Origin: Gammaproteobacteria bacterium
Lineage (GTDB): Bacteria > Pseudomonadota > Gammaproteobacteria > Steroidobacterales > XN24
NCBI GenBank assembly: GCA_024640085.1
Contig: JAHEFR010000006.1
Span: 1-64,000, forward strand
Length of the DNA: 64,000 bases
Reading direction: 5' to 3'
The notes under the pieces were generated by a model that saw nothing but the letters and a program-made list of their open reading frames with translations, made no database searches and was not told where the DNA came from. The first letter of the stretch is position 1, and the number at the start of each line of letters is the position of its first letter. Position numbers and translations under genes: made by a program. Below are positions 25,194 through 34,034 of this stretch, one piece after another.

Positions 25194-28100
25194 CGCCGTT
25201 TCCGCTCGCGACATGGCCGTGCGCTCTGCCCGGCGGTCCATAACCGCCGCCCCCGGGCGTCTCCACGATAAGTACATCCCCCGGCTCAGCCTGGACTGCT
25301 CCCGTCGGACCCAGGTCGATGGTCTTGCCGTCTGCCCGCACAAGCCTGTTGCGGCCGACCACTCCGTCGTGTCCGCCGGCCATTCCGAAAGGCGCGACCT
25401 TCCGATGCCCCGACAGCACCGCCGCCGACATGGCCTCGCGGAATTCGATCTCACGGATCGCGCCGTCGCCACCCCGGAAACGACCGTCTCCGCCAGACCC
25501 TCGCCGGATCGAGAATCGTCTCAGCAGGATCGGGTAGCGCCACTCCAGCACCTCCGGATCCGTCAGCCTCGAGTTGGTCATGTGCGTATGTACCGCGCTG
25601 GCTCCCGCGAAGTCCGGTCCCGCCCCCGCACCGCCGCACACCGTCTCGTAGTACTGGTAGCGCTCGTTACCGAAAGTCACATTGTTCATGGTGCCCTGGG
25701 ATGCGGCCATCACGCCGAGAGCGCCGTACAGGGCGTCGACGACGCACTGCGACGTTTCGACATTACCTGCCACGACAGCAGCTGGCGGTCTGGGATTGAG
25801 CAGAGTGCCTTCGGGGACCACCAGCTCGAGTGGACGCAGGCACCCCTCGTTCATGGGGATGTCGTGATCCACCAGGGTCCGGAAAACGTACAGCACGGCG
25901 GCCCGGCAGACGGAGAGCGGAGCGTTAAAGTTTCTGTCGCTTTGGGAAGACGTCGCGGAGAAATCGATCCGCGCCGATCGCTTGGTCTCGTCCACGCTTA
26001 TGCTGACGCCGATGCGGCTGCCGTCATCCATGTGATAGATGAAATCGCCGCTGGACAGGTCGGTTATCGCCCGTCGCACGGCCTCCTCGGCATTGTCTTG
26101 CACGTGCTCCATGTAGGCGCAGGTCGTCTCGACACCGAACTGGCCCAGCATCCGGGCGACTTCCTCCTGGCCCCGCGCATTGGCGGCCAGCTGGGCCCGG
26201 AGATCGGCGATGTTCCGGTCTGGATTGCGGGCGGGAAAGGGCCCCGACGCCAGGATCTCGCGGATTTCCTCCTCGAGGAAACGACCGCTCCGCACCAGGG
26301 GGCGGCAGGGGATCATCACCCCTTCCTCGTCGATCCGGCGGCTGTGAGGCGGCATGGACCCCGGAGTAATGCCGCCGATATCCGCGTGGTGCGCACGCGA
26401 GGCGACATAGAACATTGGCGCGGTGTCCTCCGGCGTGGCGTAGCAGGGCGTGATCACGGTAACGTCGGGCAGATGGGTCCCGCCTCCGTAAGGCGCGTTG
26501 AGCACGAAACCGTCGCCCTGGGACATGTCGCCGCCGAATTCCCGGATGACCGTACGCACGCTGTCGCCCATGGACCCGAGGTGGACCGGCATGTGTGGCG
26601 CGTTGGCAACCAGCCCACCTTTCTGGTCGAACAGCGCGCAGGAAAAATCCAGGCGTTCCTTGATGTTGACCGAGTGCGCCGTCTTCTCCAGCACCACGCC
26701 CATCTGCTCGGCGATGTGCATGAACAGGTTGTTGAAGACTTCCAGCAGGATCGGATCAGCCTCCGTGCCGAGCCCGGCCTGCCGCGGGCGGGGGCGGATG
26801 CGGTTGAGCGTCAGGTTGCCGAGTTCGTCTGCGCGCAACCGCCACTGGGGCGTCACCACCGTGGTGGCATTGGCTTCCACTACGAGTGCCGGCCCGTCGA
26901 TGACGGTACCGGGCCCGATGGCGTCCCGCCGGTAGACCGGCGCGTCCCGCCACCTGCCGGCCAGATACACCGGTCGGACCGTCACGGGATCGGCCTCGCC
27001 CCGGGCGGCGACCGAGTCGATCTTTCCGTCGCTGCCCCCGCCCGGCGCAGTGGACTCGAGGGCGATGGCCTCGACGATCCGCTCCCGCTTCTCCGCAAAC
27101 CCGAACTGCTGGCGGTGTGCGGCGTCGAAGGCCTCGGCCACCTCCTCGGCGCCACCGGCCGGTAGTTCCAATGGCGTATCGGTACCGCCGTAGCGGATCA
27201 GCAGGCGTCGCTGGTGATGCACCGATGCCGGGTCCGCGCCCTGCTGCGCCAGCGCCGCCAGCGCCGCCGATTCGAGACGGCGGAAACGCTCGCCGAGGGT
27301 GACCAGGGCCGCGTCCGTCAGCGGTTCTTCCACCGCTTCGTGCCGGATGTGGCGCAGATCGGCCAGGCCCATGCCGTAGGCAGACAGGACCCCGGCCAGT
27401 GGATGGATAAGGACGTCTTGCATGCCCAGGGCATCCGCCACATCGCAGGCGTGCTGTCCGGCCGCGCCACCGAAGCAGCACAGGGCGAAAGCACTGACAT
27501 CGTAACCGCGCTGGATCGAGATCTGCTTGATGGCCTGGGCCATCCGGTCGACTGCGATCCGCAGACATCCGTCGGCGATCTGCTCTACCGGGAGGTCCTG
27601 TCCCGATTCCTTCGCTATCCGGGATCTCATGCGACCGAAGGCAGCGCGGACGGATTCCGCGTCCAGGGCCAGGTCGGCTCCCGGACCGAATACTCTGGGG
27701 AAAAACTCCGGCTGGATCCTCCCCAGGAGGAGGTTGGCATCGGTCACGGTCAGAGGGCCGCCCCGGCGATAACAACAGGGGCCCGGATCAGCGCCGGCGG
27801 ACTGCGGCCCGACCTGAAGGCGGCCGTCGACAAGGTCGACGACCGAGCCGCCGCCGGCGGCCACAGTGTGTACCTTCATCATCGGCGCCTGGATCCTGAC
27901 GCCAGCGACGACGCTGTCCAGAGTGCGCTCGAAAACACCGTCGTAGAGGGAAACATCCGTGGACGTCCCCCCCATGTCGAAGCCGATCATCCGGGAGCGC
28001 CCCGCGCGCAGGGCCGTCTCCACCATTCCCACGACCCCGCCGGCCGGCCCCGAAAGGACGCTGTCTTTGCCTCGGAAATGAGCGGCTTCTGCGAGTCCGC

Positions 28101-28827
28101 CGTTGCTCTGCATGAACAGCAGCCGGGTGTCGCCGAGGGTGCCTGCCACGCCATCGATATAGCGCCTGAGGACTGGCGAGAGGTAGGCATCAGCCACCGT
28201 GGTGTCGCCTCGGGCGACCAGTTTTGCGAGGGCCCCGACGCGGTGAGAGACTGACACCTGCGGGAAGCCCGACTCCCGGGCAATTCTCTCGGCCATCCGT
28301 TCGTGATGGTGATGGCGGTAGCCGTGCATGAATACGATGGCGACCGACCTGTATCCGTCCCTGACCGCTTCCCTCAGATCGCGGCCCAGGGCCTCCTGGT
28401 CCAGCGGAGTGATCACCCCGCCGTCACTGTCGATCCTCTCGTCGACTTCGACGACCCGGCGGTAGAGGCTTTCCGGGAGTCGGATCTCCCGGTCGAACAG
28501 CCGCGGTCTTTGCTGGTAGCCGATTCGCAGCGCATCGCCGAAGCCCCGCGTAATCACCAGGACCGTGTCTTCGCCGTGTCGTTCCAGCAATGCATTCGTG
28601 GCCACTGTCGTGCCCATCTTGACCGCGTCGACGGCATCGTAGGAGCCCGGTGGCTGCCCGGCTTCGGCGAGTATCCGGTCGAGGCCGGCGATGGCGGCGT
28701 CATCGTAGCGATCCGGGTTCACCGACAGCAGCTTCCGGGCGATCAGACTGCCATCCGGGCAACGGGCGACCACGTCGGTGAACGTGCCGCCGCGATCGAT
28801 CCAGAATTGCCAGCCGCCTTGCGCCAA
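25186..28827 (-). CDS. Fused hydantoinase A/B-type protein, 5-oxoprolinase-like
   Basis: 1213-aa ATP-dependent amidase combining both subunits in one chain. The A half starts WIDRGGTFTDVVARCPDG, has MGTTVATNALLERHGE, GFDMGGTSTDVSLYDG and a glycine-rich AAGGGSVVDL. The B half begins near residue 690 (PILLEVFNNLFMHIAEQMG), with MPVHLGSMGDSV, NAPYGGGTHLPD and the C-terminal TPGGGGYGPP. This arrangement is that of eukaryotic-type 5-oxoprolinase OPLAH, which opens 5-oxo-L-proline to glutamate using ATP. Its length is close to those enzymes. TTG start with GGAG eight bases upstream. The gene diverges from the symporter operon. A hydantoinase or acetone-carboxylase-like activity is the main alternative. 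Confidence 0.88.
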   Translation of the reverse strand: MAQGGWQFWIDRGGTFTDVVARCPDGSLIARKLLSVNPDRYDDAAIAGLDRILAEAGQPPGSYDAVDAVKMGTTVATNALLERHGEDTVLVITRGFGDALRIGYQQRPRLFDREIRLPESLYRRVVEVDERIDSDGGVITPLDQEALGRDLREAVRDGYRSVAIVFMHGYRHHHHERMAERIARESGFPQVSVSHRVGALAKLVARGDTTVADAYLSPVLRRYIDGVAGTLGDTRLLFMQSNGGLAEAAHFRGKDSVLSGPAGGVVGMVETALRAGRSRMIGFDMGGTSTDVSLYDGVFERTLDSVVAGVRIQAPMMKVHTVAAGGGSVVDLVDGRLQVGPQSAGADPGPCCYRRGGPLTVTDANLLLGRIQPEFFPRVFGPGADLALDAESVRAAFGRMRSRIAKESGQDLPVEQIADGCLRIAVDRMAQAIKQISIQRGYDVSAFALCCFGGAAGQHACDVADALGMQDVLIHPLAGVLSAYGMGLADLRHIRHEAVEEPLTDAALVTLGERFRRLESAALAALAQQGADPASVHHQRRLLIRYGGTDTPLELPAGGAEEVAEAFDAAHRQQFGFAEKRERIVEAIALESTAPGGGSDGKIDSVAARGEADPVTVRPVYLAGRWRDAPVYRRDAIGPGTVIDGPALVVEANATTVVTPQWRLRADELGNLTLNRIRPRPRQAGLGTEADPILLEVFNNLFMHIAEQMGVVLEKTAHSVNIKERLDFSCALFDQKGGLVANAPHMPVHLGSMGDSVRTVIREFGGDMSQGDGFVLNAPYGGGTHLPDVTVITPCYATPEDTAPMFYVASRAHHADIGGITPGSMPPHSRRIDEEGVMIPCRPLVRSGRFLEEEIREILASGPFPARNPDRNIADLRAQLAANARGQEEVARMLGQFGVETTCAYMEHVQDNAEEAVRRAITDLSSGDFIYHMDDGSRIGVSISVDETKRSARIDFSATSSQSDRNFNAPLSVCRAAVLYVFRTLVDHDIPMNEGCLRPLELVVPEGTLLNPRPPAAVVAGNVETSQCVVDALYGALGVMAASQGTMNNVTFGNERYQYYETVCGGAGAGPDFAGASAVHTHMTNSRLTDPEVLEWRYPILLRRFSIRRGSGGDGRFRGGDGAIREIEFREAMSAAVLSGHRKVAPFGMAGGHDGVVGRNRLVRADGKTIDLGPTGAVQAEPGDVLIVETPGGGGYGPPGRAHGHVASGNGDE

Positions 28828-28930
28828 GTGCCCGTCTCCACCGTGCTACTGACGGCATTCTAACCGGCGACCGGCGCGGGCGTTCCGGAGGCGGTGATAC
28901 ACTCCGGCCAGCCCGGGAAGGCGCAGCGTC

Positions 28931-30343
28931 ATGACCAAGACACAGTCCATACTCGTCACTCTGGTGGCTTACAAGATGCTCCTGATCCTGATAGGTATCT
29001 GGGCCACCCGGAGGACGACGAGTCATGGCGAATTCTTCCTCGGAGGGCGGCGCCTCGGCGGGATGGTCGCGGCGATCAGCGCATCGGCCAGCTCGTCCTC
29101 GGCCTGGACCCTCCTGAGCGTCAGCGGCATGGCCTACCTGTGGGGGCTGCCCGCTCTGTGGCTGTTTCCCGCCACTCTGTCCGGATTCCTGATCAACTGG
29201 CTGTTTGTGGCGCCGCGGCTGATGCGGGAGAGCAACGCCAGCGGCGCCATTACGCTGACGGAATTCCTGGCCGGCTCGGTGGAGGAGCGGCGGCGTCCCG
29301 CCGTGCTCCGGCTGGGATCGGGCATCATTCTGTTCTCGTTCATGTTCTACATCGCCGCCCAGTTCCAGGCGGCGGGCGCGGCGTTCGCGAGTACCTTCGG
29401 CATGAATCTGGTGGTGGCCGTGCTGATCGGCGCCGGGGTCATCGTCCTGTATACGCTGCTCGGCGGTTTCTGGGCGGTGAGCGTAACCGATACGGTGCAG
29501 GGCCTGGTGATGGCCGGGACCGCGCTCTTCCTGCCCGCCGTCGCCCTGGCGGCCGCGGGCGGACCCGGTCCGTTGATCCAGGGCCTGGCCGCCCTGGATG
29601 GCCAGGGTATCCAGCCTCCGGCGGCCGGCATCGCCGGGCTGGGGTTCGTTCTCGGCATCCTCGGGATCGGTCTCGGTTATCCTGGACAACCCCACGTCGT
29701 CAACCGGTTTATGGCGCTTAGAGATGAGCAGGCGCTGCGTCGGGCCCGGGTCATCGCCATCGGCTGGGCGGTGGTTATCTACAGTGGCATGCTGCTGCTT
29801 GGGCTGGCCGGCCGGGTGCTCTATTTCGGGCTGGTGGACTCCGAGCAGATACTCTTCGAGGTGGCCAATCGGCTCATCTCGCCCGTCGCGGCTGGCATCA
29901 CGATCGCCGCCGTTCTATCCGCCATCATGTCTACCGCCGACAGCCAGCTGCTGGTCGCGGCGTCTTCCGTGACCCACGATCTGCCGGGCGCGCGGCTTGC
30001 GGGTCGGCAGACCCTGGCCCGGTCCCGGTGGGTGGTTGCGGCGCTGTCCGCCGTGGCTGTCTCGCTGGCCGTCGGCATCCCCGACTCCATCTTCAGCCGC
30101 GTCCTTTTCGCCTGGGCCGCGATCGGATCCGCCTTCGGCCCGCCCCTGGTCCTGGTCCTGCTGGGTTTCCGGCTGAGCGGCAGGGGACTGTTCCGGGCGA
30201 TGCTCGCCGGGTTCTCGCTGACGGTGCTGTTCCACTGGCTGCCGGACCTGCCGGCTCCCGGAGATGCTGTGGAACGCCTCGTCCCGCTGGCGGCGTCGGC
30301 ATGGATCGCCTATGCCACGCGAAAACGGGGGCCCGGGCAGTGA
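28931..30343 (+). CDS. Sodium:solute symporter family protein (PutP-like)
   Basis: 470-aa membrane protein with about 13 helices. The N-terminal portion EFFLGGRRLGGMVAAISASASSSSAWTLL is typical of SSSF/PutP symporters, and AAVLSAIMSTADSQLLVAAS, the conserved second sodium-site helix, is near 335-355. The start is preceded by GGAAGG nine bases upstream. It probably takes up proline or another solute with sodium. It heads a six-frame operon joined by overlaps and lies opposite the oxoprolinase gene across 103 bases; uptake of pyroglutamate or proline derivatives would link them, which is speculation. Confidence 0.9.
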   Translation: MTKTQSILVTLVAYKMLLILIGIWATRRTTSHGEFFLGGRRLGGMVAAISASASSSSAWTLLSVSGMAYLWGLPALWLFPATLSGFLINWLFVAPRLMRESNASGAITLTEFLAGSVEERRRPAVLRLGSGIILFSFMFYIAAQFQAAGAAFASTFGMNLVVAVLIGAGVIVLYTLLGGFWAVSVTDTVQGLVMAGTALFLPAVALAAAGGPGPLIQGLAALDGQGIQPPAAGIAGLGFVLGILGIGLGYPGQPHVVNRFMALRDEQALRRARVIAIGWAVVIYSGMLLLGLAGRVLYFGLVDSEQILFEVANRLISPVAAGITIAAVLSAIMSTADSQLLVAASSVTHDLPGARLAGRQTLARSRWVVAALSAVAVSLAVGIPDSIFSRVLFAWAAIGSAFGPPLVLVLLGFRLSGRGLFRAMLAGFSLTVLFHWLPDLPAPGDAVERLVPLAASAWIAYATRKRGPGQ

Positions 30344-31785
30344 AGCTCTCCCGCCCCGCCCGGGCCATGCTTGCGCTGGCCATCGTGCTTGCCGTCCTGG
30401 CCGCATCCGCCGCGGCCGTGAACCTCGCCGGATCCCTCGCGGACATCTGGCAGCGACTCAGGGACGGGCCGCTGCCCGTGTTTCTCGGGTTGCTGGTGTT
30501 CCTGGCGACCGTCGGTTGCGTGGGCGCGTGGCTGCTCTGGCGCCTGCTTGTACCGAGACGACGGCCACTGTCGAAGGCGGCTGCGCCGGACAAGGCGTCC
30601 CTGGAGCAGCGGATTTCTGAAGGACGGGTGCAGGGCATCGACGTGACCGCGGCGGAACGGGAACTGGAGGAACTCGCTCGCCGCAGGAATGCTGGGCGGC
30701 TCTACCTCTGCCTGTTCGGGGAGATCAGCACCGGAAAGTCGTCGCTGGTGAGGGCGCTGGCGCCGGAAGCGGAGACGGACGTAGGCGTATCGGGCGGCAC
30801 CACGCGGCAGGTCGGCCACTATCGGTGGCGTACGCCGGCGGGCGACGAAGTCCTGTTGGCAGACGTTCCCGGATCGGCACTGGATGCCGCGGATGACGAG
30901 GCCGGGCTGCAGGAAGCGATTCGTGCCCACGTGGTGCTCTACGTCTGTTCGGCGGACCTGACTCGGCGCCAGTTCGAGGATCTTACGGTCCTGGCGGCCG
31001 TGGAGAAACCCCTGGTGCTGGTGCTGAACAAGACTGACCTGTACACCGAGGACGAGGCGTCGCGGATCATGGACCGGCTGCGGCAGCGGCTGACCGAGGC
31101 CGGTGCAACGCGGGATTCGGAGGTGATAAGCGTCTCCACCCGGCGATCCGGCGAGGATGGTCGGACAGCCGGGATGGAATCGCTTCGCAAAGCGATCCAG
31201 CGGCGTATCGACTGCAGCCCGGAGGCCCTGGAGGCGCTCCGCGATCGCGCCGTCTTCTCGCTCGTGGACGAACGTCTGACGGCCGCAGAGCGCGCCCGTC
31301 GCCAGACGCACGCGGAAGCCCTGGTGGGCGGGTATACCCGCAAGGCGGTCATCGGGGCCCTTGCGGCTGTCAGCCCCGGAACCGACATCCTCATCCAGGG
31401 CTATCTCGGCCGCGGCATGATCCGCGACCTGTGCGGGCTGTACGAGGTGCCGGCCCGGGACGTGGACGTGGGCCGGCTGCTGGACCTGAGCCAGGGCTAC
31501 GTGGGCAAAATGCTGCCGATCACGCTGGCGTTGGCGGGAAATGCCCTGAAGGCGTTCCCCGGAGTCGGTACCATAGCGGGAGGGGTCACCCACGCAGTGG
31601 CCTATGGACTGATTTTCGACGCCCTCGGCAAGGGGCTCTCACGGTCGCTGGCGGAGGGAGGGGAGTTGCGTCCCGCGGCCGCCGCCCGGCGATTCAGGGA
31701 ATCCATGAGTGAGGATCTTGGCGCGCGCACGGTCCGCATTGCGCGGATGGTTATCCAGGAAGACAGAGAGACCGACCGCAACTGA
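30340..31785 (+). CDS. Membrane-anchored GTPase with DUF697-like C-terminus (first of two)
   Basis: 481-aa protein with two N-terminal transmembrane segments (about 8-30 and 46-70), then an Era/dynamin-like G domain: G1 GEISTGKS at 127-134, G3 DVPG at 175-178, G4 NKTD at 230-233. The C-terminal part (KAVIGALAAVSPGTDILIQGYLGRGMI, then LAGNALKAFPGVGTIAGG) resembles DUF697, a hydrophobic domain of the YcjF/YcjX-related proteins. Starts GTG inside the symporter stop (GTGA). It is followed with 77 bases of overlap by a second GTPase. A role in membrane stress or remodelling is inferred only from the architecture. Confidence 0.82.
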   Translation: MKLSRPARAMLALAIVLAVLAASAAAVNLAGSLADIWQRLRDGPLPVFLGLLVFLATVGCVGAWLLWRLLVPRRRPLSKAAAPDKASLEQRISEGRVQGIDVTAAERELEELARRRNAGRLYLCLFGEISTGKSSLVRALAPEAETDVGVSGGTTRQVGHYRWRTPAGDEVLLADVPGSALDAADDEAGLQEAIRAHVVLYVCSADLTRRQFEDLTVLAAVEKPLVLVLNKTDLYTEDEASRIMDRLRQRLTEAGATRDSEVISVSTRRSGEDGRTAGMESLRKAIQRRIDCSPEALEALRDRAVFSLVDERLTAAERARRQTHAEALVGGYTRKAVIGALAAVSPGTDILIQGYLGRGMIRDLCGLYEVPARDVDVGRLLDLSQGYVGKMLPITLALAGNALKAFPGVGTIAGGVTHAVAYGLIFDALGKGLSRSLAEGGELRPAAAARRFRESMSEDLGARTVRIARMVIQEDRETDRN

Positions 31786-33022
31786 TGTCGGCGGCGACGC
31801 TCACCTCGCTCTGGCGAAGGAGAGCCTGCGGGATCTGCTCGATGATCCCAGGGTGCCGCCCCAGGTCCGTTCGCACCTGGCTCAGGACTACGCCGCGGTT
31901 CGCCAGATGCTGGACAAGCTGGAGCACGGCCACGTCCACATCGCCGCCTTCGGCCGTGTCGGCGTGGGCAAATCTTCGTTGCTGAACGCCTTGCTGGGCG
32001 AGCCTCGCTTCTCGGCGAGCCCCCTGCACGGTGAGACCCGGGAAGCCGGCCGGGCGGTCTGGACCACGGCCGGCGACGGCGGCGTATTCCTGATCGATAC
32101 GCCGGGTATCGACGAGATCGGTGGCGAGGAACGGGAGCAGGCAGCTCGGGACGCCGCGGATCGGGCCGACCTTCTGATCTTCGTCGTCGAGGGCGACATG
32201 ACCGGGTCCGAACTCGATGTCCTCGGACACATGGCCGGCCAGGGCCGGCCCCTGCTGCTGGTCCTGAACAAGTCCGATCGTTATTCCATGGCTGAACTCG
32301 AGCAGTTGCGGCGACGGCTGGAGGAACGCACGCGGGGCCTGATCGCGTCCGAGAACATCATCCCGGTGGCCGCTGACCCGAGGGCGGGGCGGGCGTCTGA
32401 CGTCGAGGGGCTGCGGTCGAGACTGTGGTCGATCCTGGAGTCCGAGGGCAAGACCCTGGCCGCAATGAACGCCAGCATCTTTGCCGGGCACCTCAGCGAG
32501 GCAGTCGGCCGGCGCGTCGTCGAAGTGAGGAAACAAGTGGCCGATCGGGTCGTGCGGACCTACTGCGTGGCGAAGGGTGTGGCGGTGGCGTTCAATCCGG
32601 TACCCGTCGCAGACCTGGCCGCCGCGGCGCTGGTGGACGCCGGCATGGTGGTGCACCTGTCCCGCGTCTACGGACTCCCCCTGACGCGCAACGAGGCCGG
32701 TTCCCTGATATCCGTGATTCTGACCCAGATGGCGGCACTGATGGGTGCCGTCTGGGCCGTGCACCTGCTGTCGTCGGCGCTCAAGCTCGGCACCGGGGGC
32801 GCGTCTGTCTTACTGACCGCGGGCGCCCAGGGGGCCGTGGCGTACTACAGCACCTATGTCGTCGGCCGGGCGGCGGAGAGGTACTTCTCCCTGGGCAAGT
32901 CCTGGGGGGACGGCGGGCCGCGGGCCGTGGTGGCCGAGATCCTCGAGTCGGTGGATCGCCGGTCCATCCTGAAGCAGGCCCAGCAGGAACTCGGCGAGCG
33001 GTTACGGGGCGTCCGAGCGTGA
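31709..33022 (+). CDS. GTPase with hydrophobic C-terminal domain (second of two)
   Basis: 437-aa protein without N-terminal membrane segments. G1 is GRVGVGKS at 82-89, G3 DTPG at 130-133, G4 NKSD at 187-190. The C-terminal third has hydrophobic helices (ADLAAAALVDAGMVVHLSRVYGL, then MAALMGAVWAVHLLSSALKL and VLLTAGAQGAVAYYSTYVVGRA), again DUF697-like. The frame starts GTG at 31709, overlapping the end of the first GTPase by 77 bases; the first ~30 residues are basic and could be trimmed by later starts. Two tandem GTPases of this kind suggest a heterodimer, as in paired bacterial dynamin-like proteins. Confidence 0.82.
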   Translation: MRILARARSALRGWLSRKTERPTATDVGGDAHLALAKESLRDLLDDPRVPPQVRSHLAQDYAAVRQMLDKLEHGHVHIAAFGRVGVGKSSLLNALLGEPRFSASPLHGETREAGRAVWTTAGDGGVFLIDTPGIDEIGGEEREQAARDAADRADLLIFVVEGDMTGSELDVLGHMAGQGRPLLLVLNKSDRYSMAELEQLRRRLEERTRGLIASENIIPVAADPRAGRASDVEGLRSRLWSILESEGKTLAAMNASIFAGHLSEAVGRRVVEVRKQVADRVVRTYCVAKGVAVAFNPVPVADLAAAALVDAGMVVHLSRVYGLPLTRNEAGSLISVILTQMAALMGAVWAVHLLSSALKLGTGGASVLLTAGAQGAVAYYSTYVVGRAAERYFSLGKSWGDGGPRAVVAEILESVDRRSILKQAQQELGERLRGVRA

Positions 33023-33372
33023 AATCTCCGTGGGCAGAGGTCGCGAAGCGGGTCCGGGACACGGTGGCGCGGATCCCGGCCGGACAGGTAGCGACCTACG
33101 GGCAGATCGCCCGGGAATCAGGACTCGGACGACGGGCCAGGATGGTGGGCAGGGCCCTGCGAAGTCTCCCTGACGGCAGCGAGGTCCCGTGGCACCGCGT
33201 GGTCAACGCTCGCGGGCAGATCTCCCTGCCCGACAGCAGCGAGGCCGGGCAGGAGCAGAGGCGGCGCCTGGAATCAGAGGGCGTGGTGTTCAGGGCGGGT
33301 CGGATCGATCTGGCCGAATACCGGTGGCGACCGTCGCTGGACGAATTACTCTGGGGTCCACCGGATTCATGA
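33019..33372 (+). CDS. Alkyltransferase-like (ATL) DNA-repair protein
   Basis: 117-aa MGMT-fold protein. The motif that contains the alkyl-accepting Cys in MGMT (PCHR) reads P57-W-H-R60 here, as in Atl1/YbaZ, so it cannot dealkylate DNA itself. YGQIARESG and GRALRSLPDG supply the DNA-binding helix-turn-helix region. ATL proteins bind O6-alkylguanine, flip it out and recruit nucleotide excision repair. It starts GTG overlapping the GTPase stop (GTGA) and ends overlapping a 45-codon frame (ATGA). The presence of a DNA-lesion sensor in a membrane-GTPase operon is unusual. Confidence 0.9.
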   Translation: MKSPWAEVAKRVRDTVARIPAGQVATYGQIARESGLGRRARMVGRALRSLPDGSEVPWHRVVNARGQISLPDSSEAGQEQRRRLESEGVVFRAGRIDLAEYRWRPSLDELLWGPPDS

Positions 33373-33506
33373 ACGACGGGTCGGCCTGTCCGGTTTCGTC
33401 CGAGGGCCCCTTCCTCGAGGTCCTGACGCCCTGGCGGCCGGCAGGCCCGCCACCGGCCGATGGCGCCGGCCCCCCCGCCGCCGGTTTTCAGGGACCGCCA
33501 CGTTGA
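33369..33506 (+). CDS. Possible Pro/Gly-rich small ORF bridging two genes (45 aa)
   Basis: ATG start inside the stop of the ATL gene (ATGA) and TGA stop inside the TTG start of the hydrolase (TTGA). The peptide starts MNDGSACPVSSEGPFLEVL and then is dominated by Pro, Ala and Gly. Exact overlap at both ends is what links it to the operon. It could be a coupling leader rather than a functional protein. No family recognised. Confidence 0.35.
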   Translation: MNDGSACPVSSEGPFLEVLTPWRPAGPPPADGAGPPAAGFQGPPR

Positions 33507-34012
33507 CGCTGCCGCTCGTCTGTTTCTCGCACGGTCAGGATAGCGGGCCCTGGGGGACCAAGATTTGCGCCATGGCCGAGGCTGCCCGCAAAGGGGGATT
33601 CCCGGTCGAGTCAGTGGACTACCGGGGAATGCCGGACCCGGCCGACAGGGTGGCGAAGCTCGTGGATTACTGCCGAAGTCTGGCCCTGCCCCCGCTGCTG
33701 GTGGGGTCGAGCATGGGCGGCCACGTCGCTGCCGCGGCTTCCGCGGTGATCCGCGCCGGCGGCCTCTTCCTGATCGCACCGGCGTTCTACATGCGTGGAT
33801 ACGAGGGCCTGACGCCCGAGCCCGGGTGCAAGAGGATCGTTATCGTGCACGGCTGGAGCGACGAAGTGGTGCCGGTGGAGAACAGCATCCGCTGGGCCCG
33901 GGATCATGGCGCAGACCTGCACTTGATCCGCGGCGACCACAGACTGACCGCCGAACTGGACAAGGTGCTCTCCTTGTTCGGCAGTTTTCTGTCCGACCGG
34001 GCAGGCCGTTGA
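33503..34012 (+). CDS. Alpha/beta hydrolase
   Basis: 169-aa small alpha/beta hydrolase. The nucleophile elbow is GSSMGGH, with FSHGQDSGPWG at the N-terminus as oxyanion region, and the late acid/base residues are suggested by HGWSDEVVPVE and GDHRL. TTG start with AGGGA eight bases upstream, overlapping the small ORF (TTGA). It resembles the short YqiA/RBBP9-like esterases more than the larger lipases. It is the last gene of the 29-34 kb operon; a terminator overlaps its stop. Confidence 0.8.
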   Translation: MTLPLVCFSHGQDSGPWGTKICAMAEAARKGGFPVESVDYRGMPDPADRVAKLVDYCRSLALPPLLVGSSMGGHVAAAASAVIRAGGLFLIAPAFYMRGYEGLTPEPGCKRIVIVHGWSDEVVPVENSIRWARDHGADLHLIRGDHRLTAELDKVLSLFGSFLSDRAGR

Positions 34013-34034
34013 GCCTGGGCTCAGAATTTTTTTT
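34010..34034 (+). terminator. Intrinsic terminator at the end of the GTPase/ATL operon
   Basis: TGAGCC-TG-GGCTCA (functionally a 5-bp stem with a CTGG loop) begins in the stop codon of the hydrolase gene and is followed after GAA by eight T residues. It is one of only two U-tract hairpins I found in the window. It lies over the 3' end of the convergent SDR gene, where it encodes that protein's last residues on the other strand. Confidence 0.7.

Noticed and set aside
25213-27165. Long open frame antisense to the oxoprolinase gene (650 codons)
   Set aside because: It mirrors the strong codon bias of the real gene in high-GC DNA, has no recognisable domain, and the sense frame contains all hydantoinase motifs.
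33019-33372. O6-methylguanine-DNA methyltransferase
   Set aside because: The alkyl-accepting Cys of PCHR is Trp, so the ATL label is correct.
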